64,000 nt of DNA from Symbiodinium kawagutii (lineage: Eukaryota > Sar > Dinophyceae > Suessiales > Symbiodiniaceae). Position 1 is the stretch's first letter, and the number at the start of each line of letters is the position of its first letter. Shown here in pieces: positions 51,737-62,917 of this stretch. The stretch lies in the NCBI GenBank assembly GCA_009767595.1, contig VSDK01015227.1:9545-73544 (forward strand). The letters run 5' to 3'. The notes beneath the pieces are model-generated. The model saw nothing but the letters and a program-made list of their open reading frames with translations, had not been told where the DNA came from and ran no database searches. A program made the translations under genes and the position numbers.

Positions 51737-53045
51737 CATACACACATATATATATATATATTCATGCATATAACTAGGCGCAAAATGCAGTTGCAGTCCA
51801 AAACGTGGCACTCTCTAAAGATTTGTGTGAATGGAGCTAAGGCAGAATGTGTTGCTGAAGAAGATCGGAATTTCATCTACGAAAAAATCATGGATTGGTA
51901 CGGAAGCCCTGCGGCCTTTACAGACTTTGTTCAGACAACTTTGCGCCAAGAGCTCGCCCAGGAGTTGTCAAGCAGCCAGGCTCGGGCAAAGTTTGACTCG
52001 AAGGTCCAATGTTTCAACGGTTCACCACGAGGTTACACGCCATGTGGCCATGTTGAATAGGCAGGGCTACCTGCAGTAGGCAGGACGTGTAGCAAGTTGG
52101 CGCCGCTCCGAGGTCTCGACCTTTTACTACTTCTTCCCGTGTCTGCCGGTGATCAGCGTGGCGCTGGACTTCCTCATTGGTTTCATCAAAGCGGGAATTC
52201 CGGCACCTTGGGAGGCGATGTGGAGCCTCGTGTGTAGCCCGCTGCTTTCGAAGTTAAAGGATGTAAAATGTACATAATAAAACATATATAGATAATTCTA
52301 AATACGTTTTAAATATGGTAAAACCTTTAAGTTAGAGCTTTGAATTTGTTTCGCTTTGCCTTTGCGAAACACTTTCGCTGCAGGTGTCTTTTGTGATTTC
52401 GGTCGGGGTTGGTTTCGGTCTGTGGGTGTCGATGGCAACAGCTTTGCTGCTGAACGCTTGCCATTTCTTCTCCGCTCCATGCACTTCGTGGATCTGGGAC
52501 GCAGCAAAGACATCTTTGATCGTCTTGGTATGGGCACCTTGACCACAAAGCCAGACCTAAGGGTATGTGTTAGCAAGCCACAGCTTGTGACAGCAAGCTC
52601 TTGGTCGTTTTGATATTTGGAAATTGGTTTTGCAGTGGAAGAGGTATCCACACGGTAAGGTAATCTATACATGATAAATAGGAGTGCGATGGAGTGCGTG
52701 CACACGTCGGTATCCCCCAATCCCAAATTGAAACAGGCAAACCCTGCATTTCGGGTTGGACAATCCCAAATTGGCCTTGCAAATTTGGAAGATGGCCCCG
52801 TTTGCTGAGCTATCAAATCATATGCAAGCAGAATCAGCAGACAGTGACACTACAGATTATTCAGAAGCCGGTTTTGGCCTGCAGTGGCAAAGCATTGGGG
52901 CTGCATTGTGCAGGTCCTGTTTCAGATTGCCGGCTTGATTTGCTCGATCCTGTGCCACATGACCAGTATTTGGGCCGTTTTCGCTTGGTCCTGCAGTGTT
53001 TTCCTTCTCTTTCGAGCACTCTTTCGCTTTACGCATGTAGGCTAG
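48523..53045 (+). CDS. Multi-exon membrane protein with TIR-like blocks
   Basis: Exons: 48523-48647 (start MQCSQSCCHAQEPEEL; donor GTGCGT), 48863-49450, about 49709-49804, 49983 to about 50486, 50662-50760, about 51791-51971, 52084-52259, 52384-52527, 52914-53045 (TAG). Order in the protein: acidic/coiled N-terminus (AERYIERREWLQEQERLAQE); block VDFFDTFISHVWST; two membrane segments; one or more further segments; block CFFDAVSIHHADP; LGGFMSISKELRALWTT; RLWCIFEVASF; membrane segments; EEDRNFIYEKIMDWYGS; three more hydrophobic exons ending RALFRFTHVG. The FISH, xxDxxSIH and LWC.FE blocks resemble TIR boxes 1-3, here separated by membrane helices. As I recall, this arrangement recurs in dinoflagellates, with function unknown. 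Some donors (49450, 50486) are ambiguous. A possible trans-splice acceptor lies at about 48415 (TGCAG). TIR homology is inference; the membrane topology is read directly. Confidence 0.8.
50500..50612. repeat. (TA)n and (AATA)n microsatellites
   Basis: Intronic, immediately after the donor near 50486. Confidence 0.9.
51668..51766. repeat. TATATACA-type microsatellite
   Basis: (TA)n with periodic C in the intron just before the exon at about 51791. Confidence 0.95.
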
Positions 53046-54644
53046 ACGATATTGTCTGATGATGCAGTTGTAATGTTAGGGATCGATACTTGAAGCACTA
53101 TGTAGTGCTTGGGCCTCCAGCTGTCAAGTCTTAAAGACTGAGACATTTGAATTTGGAGCACAGCGTTTCACCTCGAGGGAAGCTTCTTCCTCGAAGGAAC
53201 GGCCTCATTTTTCGCATCCTGCGATGTGCATACCAAATGAGGATGCAGAGTGGCGTTCCAGACGTAGGGAAAAGTGAAGACATGTGATGACCTCAAAGCA
53301 AAGAGGAAGATGGCAATATGAAGTGATACAATCTCAGAATCATAAAATATAGTAAGCATGTTTGAAAATTCCCAGACCTGAACCTTCCAATTGGAAGCTG
53401 TCGAAGCAAAAGACCTTCCAAGTGACGCGATGGACATCTCTGACCTGGAAATTCTCAGGTCTCACTGAAGGCGATGGAACGAGTCGCATGTCCTTCTTTG
53501 CTCAGGGCTTTAAGGACTGAGAGCAGCCAGACAGCCACAGCCGCGCACATGCGCAAGCTCATTCATTTGCCATGATGAATTGAAAGATTTGAAAGGACTA
53601 CTATTTGTCAAAGGAATCCCTTGTGGCAGTTGACATCTCAGCATTCAGAGCCTTTGGATGTTTGAATTTTATGAATGGCTTGATTCATTTTCAGTCCAAC
53701 CAAAGCACACAGATTTGTAGACTTTTTTTTTTGGAACTTCAAACGATTCCTCAGCGTTTCCACCTGAAGGGTTAACGATTTCTCACGGCGACGCTCCAGG
53801 TCTCACCAGTTGATGCTGGTGGCACATTCGCTGCGAGTGATGCTGGTCGAACACTGAGAGCTCGCAAAGAGACGAGTTTAGACCTGTGAATTTCTTAGAA
53901 GAAGTGAAACTAGAAGTTTTTGATTGGAAGGCTCAAGAGTACGCTAAAAAACAAAGACCGCCAGCATGCCATCAGATGATCATGGATGTACTAAGCATCC
54001 ATCCAGAACGGGACGGAACCGGCCGTCAGAATCCTTTGGGGCCCTTTGTGGGGCGTGGAGCTGATGCAAGTCGTCCATGGGTCGATGTTGGGTCCATGTT
54101 GAGCGTGCTGGGCCAATGCGCTCTGCTGAGGCGGTCTCCAGTGCTGTTTCTATTTCTACTCTGGACACCAAAAATGGTGCTGATTCTAGGACTTACTTGG
54201 TGGAACATGCAGCTGTTCCAGAAGATATCCTTCCAAAGTAAACCCAAACATGCAAATATTTCATTCAAAAAATGGAAGATCATATTGGATTTCCATGTTT
54301 CTTCAGCCCTTCGCATGTTGTATCTCAAGTCCGAGGGAGCAGTTGCCACGGTGGCGCTGTATCTCTGACGCATGTCTTGCTCAAAGTTGTTTTCAGAGAC
54401 GAGTATTCAAAAAGCTCTCCTAGAGACTCTCCGAATTAGAGTTGAAAAGAAATAGAAACAAGACATGTTTTTTTTCAAATAGAATTAGAAATAGAAATCG
54501 AAAAGAAAATATAATGTTTAGAATCATATAGATTACCATATAATAGAAAAAATGGAAAGACACACAATGATGTATAGTCACAGTCTATTCATTGGTCAAG
54601 ATTTCCCTTGAATTTCACCAAAGGCTTGGCCTCTTTGGACTAGA
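53046..54644. other. Intergenic stretch with weak candidates
   Basis: Possible exon at about 53802-53860 after CTCCAG (VSPVDAGGTFAASDAGRTLR). An ORF at 53886-54368 has mixed composition but no recognised domain. No confident gene. Confidence 0.4.
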
Positions 54645-55009
54645 AATGCCCTTGTGCGGAAAGAAGTGTCCCCTGTATTAGTTTCGTGGCGGGCGGGGGG
54701 TCGCTTCGGGCTTACTTTTTGGATCGCTTCGGGCTTACTTTTTGGATCGCTTCGGGCTTACTTTTCGGATCGCTTCGGGCGCAAAATGATCTTTGTCTGG
54801 CCGGCGTGGCAATTCTGCGACTCTTTAGGGTCTCTTTCGGAGCCTCCTACGCGTTTGTCACCTGTCGTTGCCTGTGCCCCCTCACTCTCTTGTTTGCGGT
54901 GGGCCTTGCATTTGGTGCGAATGGAATGTCCTTGCCATCCTCCGTCCTCCTGTGCCCCCTCGCTGTTGTCTCTGGCGGGCGTGGCAGTTGGTGCGCATTG
55001 GCTATCCAA

Positions 55010-55362
55010 CCTATGTTACCCACCCCCCCAAAACCCGAAAGGTTGGCTGCCACATGTCAAGGTAGTCACCCAACATCGTTGCCTGTCTATGTTCCCCAAC
55101 CCCCCCAAAACCCTAAAGGTTGGCTGCCACATGTCAAGGTAGTCATCCAACATCGTTGCCTGTCTATGTTCCCCAACCCCCCAAAAACCCTAAAGGTTGT
55201 TGGCCATATGTCAAGGTAGTCATCCAACATCGTTGCCTGTCTATGTTCCCCAACCCCCCCAAAACCCTAAAGGTTGGTGGCAATACAAGGTAGTCATCCA
55301 ACATCGTTGCCTGTCTATGTTCCCCAACCCCCCCAAAACCCTAAAGGTTGGTGGCCACATCC
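55010..55362. repeat. 77-bp tandem repeat, about 4.6 copies
   Basis: The unit contains AACATCGTTGCCTGTCTATG, a CCAACCCCCCCAAAACCC tract and AAAGGTTGGCTGCCACATG. Copies differ by one or two bases plus a short deletion in the fourth copy. Confidence 0.95.
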
Positions 55363-55369
55363 AATTTAC

Positions 55370-55530
55370 GCTCAAAGTGATCCAAAAAGTGCGCCCAAAG
55401 TGATTCCCCGACACTGTTGGCGGTCAATGTGCGCCCAAAGTGATCCTAAATGTGCGCCCAAAGTGACCCCAGGAAGGTCTAGGTAGATTTGCGCCCAAAG
55501 TGATCCAAAAAATGCGCCCAAAGTGACCCC
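55370..55530. repeat. GCGCCCAAAGTGATC repeat (right arm)
   Basis: Seven degenerate copies of GCGCCCAAAGTGA with 7-25 bp spacers, inverted relative to the array at 54703-54783. Confidence 0.9.
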
Positions 55531-55587
55531 CCTGCCAACGTAATGCCCTTGTGCGGAAAGAAGTGTCCCCTGTATTAGTTTCGTGGC

Positions 55588-56589
55588 TGTGCTGCTTTGG
55601 TTGCAAAATCCTCCGAAGCCCAACCAAGAGTGTCATGTGTTCCTGCAGACTGCTCCCGCACAAGACGTGGGCGACGCCCCCGTGGCAATTCATTTGTCAA
55701 GAAGCGCTTCCAGATCACAGAAAGTCCATCAAAATTGTCTCTATTATTTCTAGTACTTTTCTGCCTCCAAAATTTCTGAGAGAACAGAATGGTAGAAGGG
55801 CCAAGAAAATTAGGGAATGCAACCCGCGAAAGTAGACATTTGCATTACAAAGACTCCAACGATTGCATTTCAAATGATCTAGAGACTTCCAGAATTCTAG
55901 AGAAAACAGTCATGATATGGGTACTATAAACACCCTAGTCAAGAAAACGTGACAATCTAACTCCTGACTCTGCCGAACCCTAGTTCCATTGGCAAGAACT
56001 TGAAAAAAGAGAGCTTGGACCACGAACACGGCAAGTAACTTATTACTCATGCACTTTCTTTGCGCTCAACAGAATGCTTAAGGAACTTATTACTCATGCT
56101 TAATGAATCTTAGGCATCAATAGAACTTGCAGCAATGCTCCAAGAGTTGCAAAAAGGGAATGCAAAGGGTCAGCTACTCGTGGTTTCGGAGTCCAAAGCT
56201 TGGGGTATTGGCGGTTCACAATGTCCACCACGACTGCGGTATATCAATTGCAAGCAAGTAGACTTCGCATGGGAAACATTCTCTTGAGCATTAAAATTTA
56301 TAGGAACTGCTTCTCTTGGATAGCCACGTGACATGTCGGTTTCCCTTAGACCCTCAACCAGGGAATCGGTGCAACCGGGTGCCACCAAGGCAATCTCGGA
56401 GATCCGCTTCCCGAGGAGCTGAGCTCAGTGGTCCAACTGCTCTGAGTTTTCCTAAGTTTTTGAGTCACTTCTGACCTTCAAATCTGCCATAAGAGACTCA
56501 TATGCCTTCAAAATCTTCAAATCTGCAGAGACACTCAAACTTAAAATGTCCCACTTTTCAAGCACTTGGGTGTTGCCGCTCAGTCTCCT
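55588..56589. other. Spacer, one weak exon
   Basis: Possible exon after CTGCAG at about 55646 (TAPAQDVGDAPVAIHL). The remainder shows no gene signal. Confidence 0.4.
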
Positions 56590-56713
56590 ATGGACACGAA
56601 CGATATGGCGGAGAGAAGGCATATTGTGGGGGAATTGATGGATATTTTTGGTTCATCCGACGAAGGCTTGCAAGACGCGCACTTAGAAACTGAGAGTATT
56701 TCAGCTTCGAGGG
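56590..56713 (+). CDS. Candidate first coding exon of a TSR gene
   Basis: ATG at 56590 follows CCGCTCAG. It reads MDTNDMAERRHIVGELMDIF then GSSDEGLQDAHLETESISAS R, ending at the strong donor GTAAGT. Strongly protein-like and acidic. The CTCAG six bases before the ATG could be a trans-splice (DinoSL) acceptor. A frame-compatible next exon starts at about 56851 after GGACAG (LLCSMRRRRPTARYDE), then about 56930 after TTGCAG (ISGFSTVDLGLLQASTFDV), ending at GTGCAC. The absence of a signal peptide argues that this could instead be the cytoplasmic end of an upstream gene. Confidence 0.5.
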
Positions 56714-57029
56714 TAAGTGCAGAAGAATTTAGCGCACACTCATAGCGTTTTTTTTTCTCTTTTTCATTTAGTCTTTACATTTTCATTTTTTTCATCTTCA
56801 TTTTTCACATCTTTTTTACATCTTCATGGCTTCTGCTTGGCAGGACAGTTGCTTTGCTCTATGAGGAGGCGCCGACCCACAGCGAGATATGACGAGATAT
56901 GAGCGATCTCACCTTGCAGATTTCAGGGTTCAGCACAGTCGACTTGGGTCTCCTGCAGGCGTCCACCTTTGATGTCACATTCCAGGTGCACCGAAGAGTA
57001 ACAGATGCGATGGAAGACAACCGATGACT

Positions 57030-57090
57030 CAGTCAATCACATACATCATACATCATCATACATCATCATACATCATCATACCATCATACA
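57030..57090. repeat. 10-bp repeat CATCATACAT
   Basis: About five decamer copies with one deletion. Confidence 0.9.
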
Positions 57091-57527
57091 TCTATATATG
57101 TTGTTGTACACCGAGAGTCTACTGCGTGTCAAATGTTGTCAAGTCCTTCTCTATGTTCTCCTGTCTCCGATGATTTACTCTGCACATGGTGTATCTGGCG
57201 CATACATCGGATCATGGTTAGATTGAATTCAGTCATAGAGAGAAGTACAAAGAATCAGAGAAAGAAGATGGGGGAAATTGGGAGAAGAAAATAAATTTCA
57301 AGGAATTGTCTTGAAGAGGTAGACATCGTAGCATTTGAATGTTGGAGTCCAGTTGTGACTGCAGTTGTCACAGGTAGCTGGCGGTGACACCTGCCATCGC
57401 TTCCTCTTCGCTCTCAAGGGCTGTGCTGGACAAGGTGGTTGTTGTGAGGCGGGGTCTTTGAGCGACAGTTCCCACGAGTTCCCACAAGTTCCCACGAGTT
57501 GCACGCTTCCAATTTGCGTTTGCTGAG

Positions 57528-57856
57528 GTGGATCCTTGTCATCTCTACGACAAGCCCACAGTCGATTGCATTTTGTCCGACTGGGAAGAATGGGGCGAGT
57601 GCGACGTCTCGTGGGATTCTCAGGACTGAAATCGCGACATCTTTGGACTTTGAACACTGAAATTTCGGGCTTCCTGACGCTTAACTTCAGCGCATGAAAC
57701 CACGCTGCATTGAGGTGTGGTGCTGGGCAACAGGTCAAACGACGTCAAATCGTCCAGTGCGCCAAGAGTTATGTGTGAAGTCGTTGTGGCACAGCATGGC
57801 ACAGCACCCTGCATTTGTTCAGGTTCCCAAGCAGGGGTGGCTATGGCTGCACTTCT
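57528..57856 (+). CDS. TSR module C1
   Basis: 57528-57610 (after GCTGAG) reads VDPCHLYDKPTVDCILSD then WEEWGECDV plus TC before GTGGGA. 57715-57756 (after TTGAG) completes Ser and reads CGAGQQVKRRQIV plus CA before GTGCGC. 57823-57856 (after TTCAG) completes Gln and reads FPSRGGYGCTS, with a GC donor. Fully canonical after splicing. The repeat GTTCCCACAA lies just upstream. Confidence 0.92.
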
Positions 57857-60800
57857 GCTCTGTAAGAGCCTTAGCAGATCTTAGGAGCTAAGCTTAGGCT
57901 AAGTTGAGAACAGAGTTCAACTTAAGTTCTTTGCTTTTCCCAAGCCCTCTAACTACAGTTTTTATCCATTTTCCGGGAAAGCTTTGCATACAATATGATG
58001 CAACCCCGTGAAAGCCAAGGTCGCTGACGCGTTCATGCAACAATCAGGCAGGGATAGGACCCGTTGCCATACGATGTGGGTGGTTATGTTGGGGTGCTTT
58101 TGGACCTGTTTGCTGCAAGTAGTGTCAGCTTGAGGATTCCTGACCGCAGAGTGGCTCGTTTTCAAAGCGGTAGTCAGTCACGCTCGCCAAATGTAGTGCC
58201 GTTTTCTCATCTCAGCTTTGCCTTCAGGCTTGTGCGGACGAATGTGTCCCCGTTGACTGTGCCTGGACTGTTGAGTGCTTAGACCAACAGGAATTCAACC
58301 ACTGCTTCACAAGAGGCAAAGCGATGAGCTTGTAGCTCCGTGAGAGGGAATGCAAAAAATACCCCTGGCCACAGTGGACTGCATTTAGTGTGGGCAAAGA
58401 TGGTTTTGTGTCCAAGGAGAAACCTCAAGTCAGCTACAAGACTTCATGTCGTTGAGCAGGTTCAATTAGATCCCGCAAGGTTGATCGAATTGACATACCT
58501 AAAACCTGGTTGCTTCTAAACTTACACGGTTGCTTCAACCATTGTTGCACCCTTCTATGGCATGGTTGCTTCGGCAAACGCTGGGTGCGGTACCCCCTGA
58601 GCCCTGACGGAGAGGATTTGATCCAGCCACTCCCAAGGTGTGGAGCGACTATGGTCCTTGCAATAAGCCCCTCGTCTGCATTGCTCCACCATGGAATACC
58701 ATGGAAGGGAAGACATGGGAAGACATGGGAAGACATGGGAAGACATGGGAAGACATGGGAAGACATGGGAGATCACATGGAGCAAAATCACTTTCTTGAA
58801 ATCACCATGTGTCACAACGTGTGTCATGTTGTCACAGCGCGTGTTGCATCAGAGTTTCCTGAGGTGTGGTGGAGAGATGCAGCGTGTGCGACACATCGCT
58901 GCACAGCCACAGTGTGGTGGTAAGGCAGGGGCTGTGCTCTGCAGTGCTCGCTGTTTTGAAGTCCCTTAAGTCCTTAGCTTCGCTGAGCTGAGCACTTGGT
59001 TTCGAGGCTTGCGAAAGCGGTGCCGCGGTGGAGGTCGCGAAGTGCCCTCGAACCTGTCCCGATCTCGGACCTTCGGAGACCTTCGGAGACCTTGGGAGAC
59101 CTTGGGAGACCTTGGGAGACCTTGGGAGACCTTCGGACGTTGAAACGCCGCGTGCAGTTGGATCTCTGAGGCACAGACAAGACGTTTTGCCTTTGGACCG
59201 AATGGTCCGACTACGGTGCGTTTCGAACTCAGTGCTGACTCTGCTTTTGATCCTCGTTTTTTTGATTCTTTTTGAAAGTTTTAGGCTTTTTTTTCAAGGA
59301 GTCTCTTCAGGACTGATAATTCTTCTTTGTGATTTTGCCTGTTCTGAATTCTGTTTCTTCTGTTTCTGAAGTTTGCCATGTACTTGCTTTGCTTCTTTTG
59401 CCTTTTCATGCAGAAAGTGAGACATTGGAACATTCCAGTGATAAGTATTTACTACAAACAATGTTAAACAATTAGTGCTCACAATTCGCATAATATTGAT
59501 TGCTATCATGATCAATCACTCATGCTTTATCAATCACTAATAGTCTCGGTATTCATGATGATCAATGACCGCTATCAACCCTTGTAGATATTTCATGATT
59601 TGTTTCCTTTGATTGACCACTACCATCCATTGATTGATCACTATGAATCGTTGATTAACCATTATCAAGCACACAAATCATTGTTCAACCATCAGTAAGT
59701 GTTCATTTCCCACTACTTCTTTCAACAGTTTTCCACCTTGATTGAATTTGGTAGCCTGATCTTCACTGAATACAATCACATCAATCATTGAAACAAAGTA
59801 TAAATATGCCTTAAATATGCATATAGATCATCATCACATGAATATCCATCACGTTCACATTCCATCCCAGGTGCAGCGCCACCTGCGGGACCGGCATCCA
59901 GTCGCGCACCCGAACGTTGCATCCAGCCATCCAGGCCCTTGGATAGCCATGCGGTTGATGCGCGGCTGATGCTTGAAATTCCAACCGTTTTCTGCAACCA
60001 CGAGATCGCATGCACTTAAAATAAGATTTAAAATCATTGAGAATGATTGATTTTTTTGAGAAAGTGAGCCTTGAGAAGCCTTGTCAGCCATTTGTGCCAG
60101 CCTCCGGATGAAACCGACGCCACCGATGCCTACGGCAGCGACAGCTTTGGTTCTGGAGCAGCTTACAGCACAGCCAGCAGTGCCAGCTCGGGCTTCTTGG
60201 GCGCAGGCTACGAGGAACCGCAGCTCTCCTTATACGAACAACTGCTCAGCATTGACGAAGACTTGGAAGATCTTAGAAGACTTGAGCCATCTTTTGACTG
60301 ACTTTAGACTCTGCCTTTTAGAGCGACATGACATCTTGAGATTCTGTTTTTTACATCACAATCTCTGGAAGACTTGCTAGACTCCCTAGCAATCTCAGTT
60401 TGTTTCCATTTAAAGTCCCTTTTTTGGGCTTGAACATCTTGAACTTGGAGCCAAACCATGACACGGTAATGGATCTTGCAATGTGGTGTCACTATGCAGG
60501 AAATTCCCGTGGGTAGCGCTCCCGAAGTTTCTCCAATTGCTGCAGCCTCAATGGAAGTCAAGGCTTCATGGCCGTCAGAGAATCAACAAATTAAACCAAT
60601 TCCATTCCAAGAAGTCCAATTCGATTTGAATTAAACCAATTCGACTCCAAATTTGTCTCCCAGGAAATCAATCCTAGCCATGCTGGCTCTCTGGACAGCT
60701 GGCCAATCAACGTTTGCAGCCGAGCAATGAACTATGCAGTAGACTTGTGTTCACGGCCAGAGCTTGTTATGTCTACTCAGAGATGAGCTTTCCGTCCTGC

Positions 60801-61763
60801 GAGGGCAACTACATTGATGACTCAGAATTATCAAGAAAGTTCGAGGTGCGGGAAGTCTAATGTCCAAGTTCGCATGAACACAAGCACTCCCAAATCTGTG
60901 CAACATGAAGTGCAGCAGCAATTTGAGTTTTGGACATGGTCGGAATCCATTCTTGGAGAAGTATGGAGAAGCAACATTCATTAGTTAAGAGGAAGCCTTC
61001 AAGAAAACATCTGAAAACATAAGAGAATCGCTGTGACGATTGGTTTCATGTTTGTCAGGAGCTGAAGCTGCGAACGGATCACATGGAGAAGGGCCGAAAC
61101 AAGGCTCCCCCGCAGCACCTTTGGATACGCACGCTTTTGTTTTGCATTTGCAAACTGCAATGTTTTCTTTTTCAATCACGGACTTCTAGTTTCACTCTTT
61201 GATACGTTCGTTTGAATCTTCTTTTATACTCTGATGTTGGACTTCCTTTGCTTCAAGCTGAATGGATCTTTGTGTTGTGAATTGGCCTATCATCCTATCA
61301 TCTTGGCATATATTGTAAACAACAATTTGTAAACTCTTCCTGTATATTTACATACGTTTCCCTCTTATGTTTCCTCTCATGTTTATTCTCTTATGTTTTT
61401 CCTCTTATATTTCCATACTTATATTTCCCTCTTTTATGTTTTGCTTCAGAGGTCTTGGCGTTGGCCTTCGGCGCCGGTGCTCTCAGCCTTGGCGCGCTGG
61501 CCACAGCCCGGAAGCGCAGGGGCGGGGATCCGCTGCGCAGGGAAACCATAGCAGGGAACACATTGGACCCGAAAAGTCACTATTTTTCGATGAAAAATCA
61601 GTTTTTTTCCAGAAAGAATGGCACGAAACAGTGGGACAGCAAATGGACTGAACCTATGAACCTTGGATCCGACTTGAGAAACAGCTGTAGCCACTGCCAA
61701 AGGGACTTAATGCCTGTTCAGTCACAATGCACTTGCAGCCTCGGAGAAATGTGTGGTTTATAG
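57528..61763 (+). CDS. Second TSR gene with acidic tail and membrane anchor
   Basis: Three TSR modules (listed separately) followed by 60101 to about 60300 (PPDETDATDAYGSDSFGSGA, later YEEPQLSLYEQLLSIDEDLE), 60500-60556 (EIPVGSAPEVSPIAAASME; donor GTCAAG), 60740-60845 (LVFTARACYVYSEMSFPSCE, then SELSRKFE; donor GTGCGG), 61059 to about 61103 (ELKLRTDHMEKGRNK; GC donor) and 61452 onward (VLALAFGAGALSLGALATAR KRR). The last exon is a membrane segment followed by basic residues, a stop-transfer pattern expected of a type I surface protein. The frame stays open to 61763, but the true last donor or stop is uncertain. Relation to the 22-47 kb array: separate gene, because a complete membrane-protein gene lies between. 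Confidence 0.7.
58228..58919 (+). CDS. TSR module C2
   Basis: 58228-58269 (after TTCAG) reads ACADECVPVDCAWT, ending at GTTGAG. 58638-58666 is a 29-base exon reading VWSDYGPCN plus AA before a GC donor. 58864-58919 (after TGAG) completes Lys and reads CGGEMQRVRHIAAQPQCG, ending at GTAAGG. A decamer array (GGGAAGACAT) fills part of the second intron. Confidence 0.92.
58700..58772. repeat. 10-bp tandem repeat GGGAAGACAT
   Basis: Six decamer copies, perfect, in the intron between 58666 and 58864. Confidence 0.97.
59080..59142. repeat. 10-bp tandem repeat GACCTTGGGA
   Basis: Six copies, the first and last with CGGA in place of GGGA. Located 35 bases upstream of the acceptor at 59176. Confidence 0.97.
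59177..59934 (+). CDS. TSR module C3
   Basis: 59177-59219 (after GCACAG) reads KTFCLWTEWSDYG plus GC before GTTTCG. 59871 to about 59934 (after TCCCAG) completes Ala and reads CSATCGTGIQSRTRTLHP, probably with a GC donor. CLWTEWSDYGACSATCGTG is an ideal TSR core. The closing GG..C exon is missing or replaced by the acidic tail. Confidence 0.9.
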
Positions 61764-61923
61764 TCTGTGCAAAACTGCTTGCGCCCCAGGTCGTGCATGT
61801 CGTGCGAAAGTAAGGCCGGCAGACTGTGCAAAGCATCAAGATAGGCAATCGAGATAAAGCTTTGCATCTATTACATGTTTTCAAAATGCTTCTGGCTTGA
61901 AGACCGAAGTTCCTCTCACTTCA

Positions 61924-62247
61924 ATGTCGATGCTGTTGAACTTTGCAGCAGTTGCCGGGTGTGTCCTTCAGCTGACCACTGCTTCTTTGACCCTGGCCCT
62001 TTGCCTTCATTTCTGTCACATTTTTCTATTTATTCTTGGACCTCTTGCGATCTGTGGCCTATGTTGGACACTTTGTCAAATTGGTTTCCTTACTTTGTCG
62101 CGGTGCGACTGCAAAGGTGGTCAGGGACAGTTCCCTTTCTTTCACCTTGGCAACGTTCAGACCGTGTTCAGATCGGTTCATTGCTTTGCACTCCCGCGAG
62201 GTCAAACATTGAGAGTTGATACCCTGACACAAGAGATCTTCCAGTGA
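61924..62247 (+). CDS. Possible signal-peptide start of a further gene
   Basis: ATG at 61924 opens MSMLLNFAAVAGCVLQLTTA, which resembles a signal peptide, 17 bases after an AG (CCGAAG) that could accept a spliced leader. The continuing frame is very hydrophobic (LCLHFCHIFLFILGPLAICG) and may be intron. Confidence 0.3.
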   Translation: MSMLLNFAAVAGCVLQLTTASLTLALCLHFCHIFLFILGPLAICGLCWTLCQIGFLTLSRCDCKGGQGQFPFFHLGNVQTVFRSVHCFALPRGQTLRVDTLTQEIFQ

Positions 62248-62428
62248 GCAATGACATTTTGGGGAGAATACCCATTGACACTTTTTCCCCATGGAACAAT
62301 GTCATTAAAAAAGTTGGTCACTTTTTTTGTGTGTATAAAAAGTAGTATAATCTCACATCACTTCACTGGCAGCACTGGGCTAATTCGATCGGCCAAAGGC
62401 GCCAGAAGCAAACGCAAGGGTCAGCGGA

Positions 62429-62917
62429 GTGCAAAAAGAATGCCAGCACTGGAACGAAGAAAGAAAGGCTATTGACAGAACTGTGATAACTACAAACTCT
62501 AAGAACTGTGAGAACGACTGGAACGAACTCTACTGTGATAGCTATCAACAGAACCGTTTGTTGCAAACGGAACGAGGATGTCGGAATGACAAACGAACGT
62601 TTCAGAGCTTTGCTACAGCTTGTGGGAGCAAACGTCACCCACTAGCTGCAGTGTGGCATTCTGCGTGCGCTGTGTACAAGGAAAAGCTCACAAGAGAGAA
62701 GCTACACAAGCTACAAGTCTCATGGGCGCCCGATTGGGCTTTTTTTGGCCCGCAAGTTGAGCCTCACCCCTCTGAGTTTGGGACCGTGTACCAAGAGGAT
62801 GTCATGAGCATCTCGAGCTCATGGGGGGACATTGGCTTAGGTCCTTCACACGGGGAGAATGGAGGAAAGCAACCAAGATATCCAGGAGATATCCAGGAGA
62901 TCTCCAAGAACATGTGA
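62429..62917 (+). CDS. Hypothetical ORF, 162 aa
   Basis: Longest non-repetitive + frame in the last 3 kb, of mixed composition (KNCENDWNELYCDSYQQNRL, later VYKEKLTREKLHKLQVSWAP). No recognised domain or clear splice partners. May be a chance ORF. Confidence 0.25.
   Translation: MQKECQHWNEERKAIDRTVITTNSKNCENDWNELYCDSYQQNRLLQTERGCRNDKRTFQSFATACGSKRHPLAAVWHSACAVYKEKLTREKLHKLQVSWAPDWAFFGPQVEPHPSEFGTVYQEDVMSISSSWGDIGLGPSHGENGGKQPRYPGDIQEISKNM

Larger units (their letters stand above)
54645..55587. mobile_element. Foldback-like repeat block with 46-bp direct repeats
   Basis: A perfect 46-bp direct repeat (AATGCCCTTGTGCGG... to ...TTTCGTGGC) lies at 54645-54690 and 55542-55587. Inside it, the left arm (54703-54783) is a 23-bp repeat TCGCTTCGGGCTTACTTTTT GGA. 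The right arm (about 55370-55530) carries the same repeat in inverted orientation (GCGCCCAAAGTGATCCAAAA AG), about 78 percent identical over 36 bases. Between them lie a unique segment and a 77-bp tandem array. No ORF resembles a transposase. It resembles a non-autonomous foldback element, or a duplication product of repeat instability. Confidence 0.55.
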
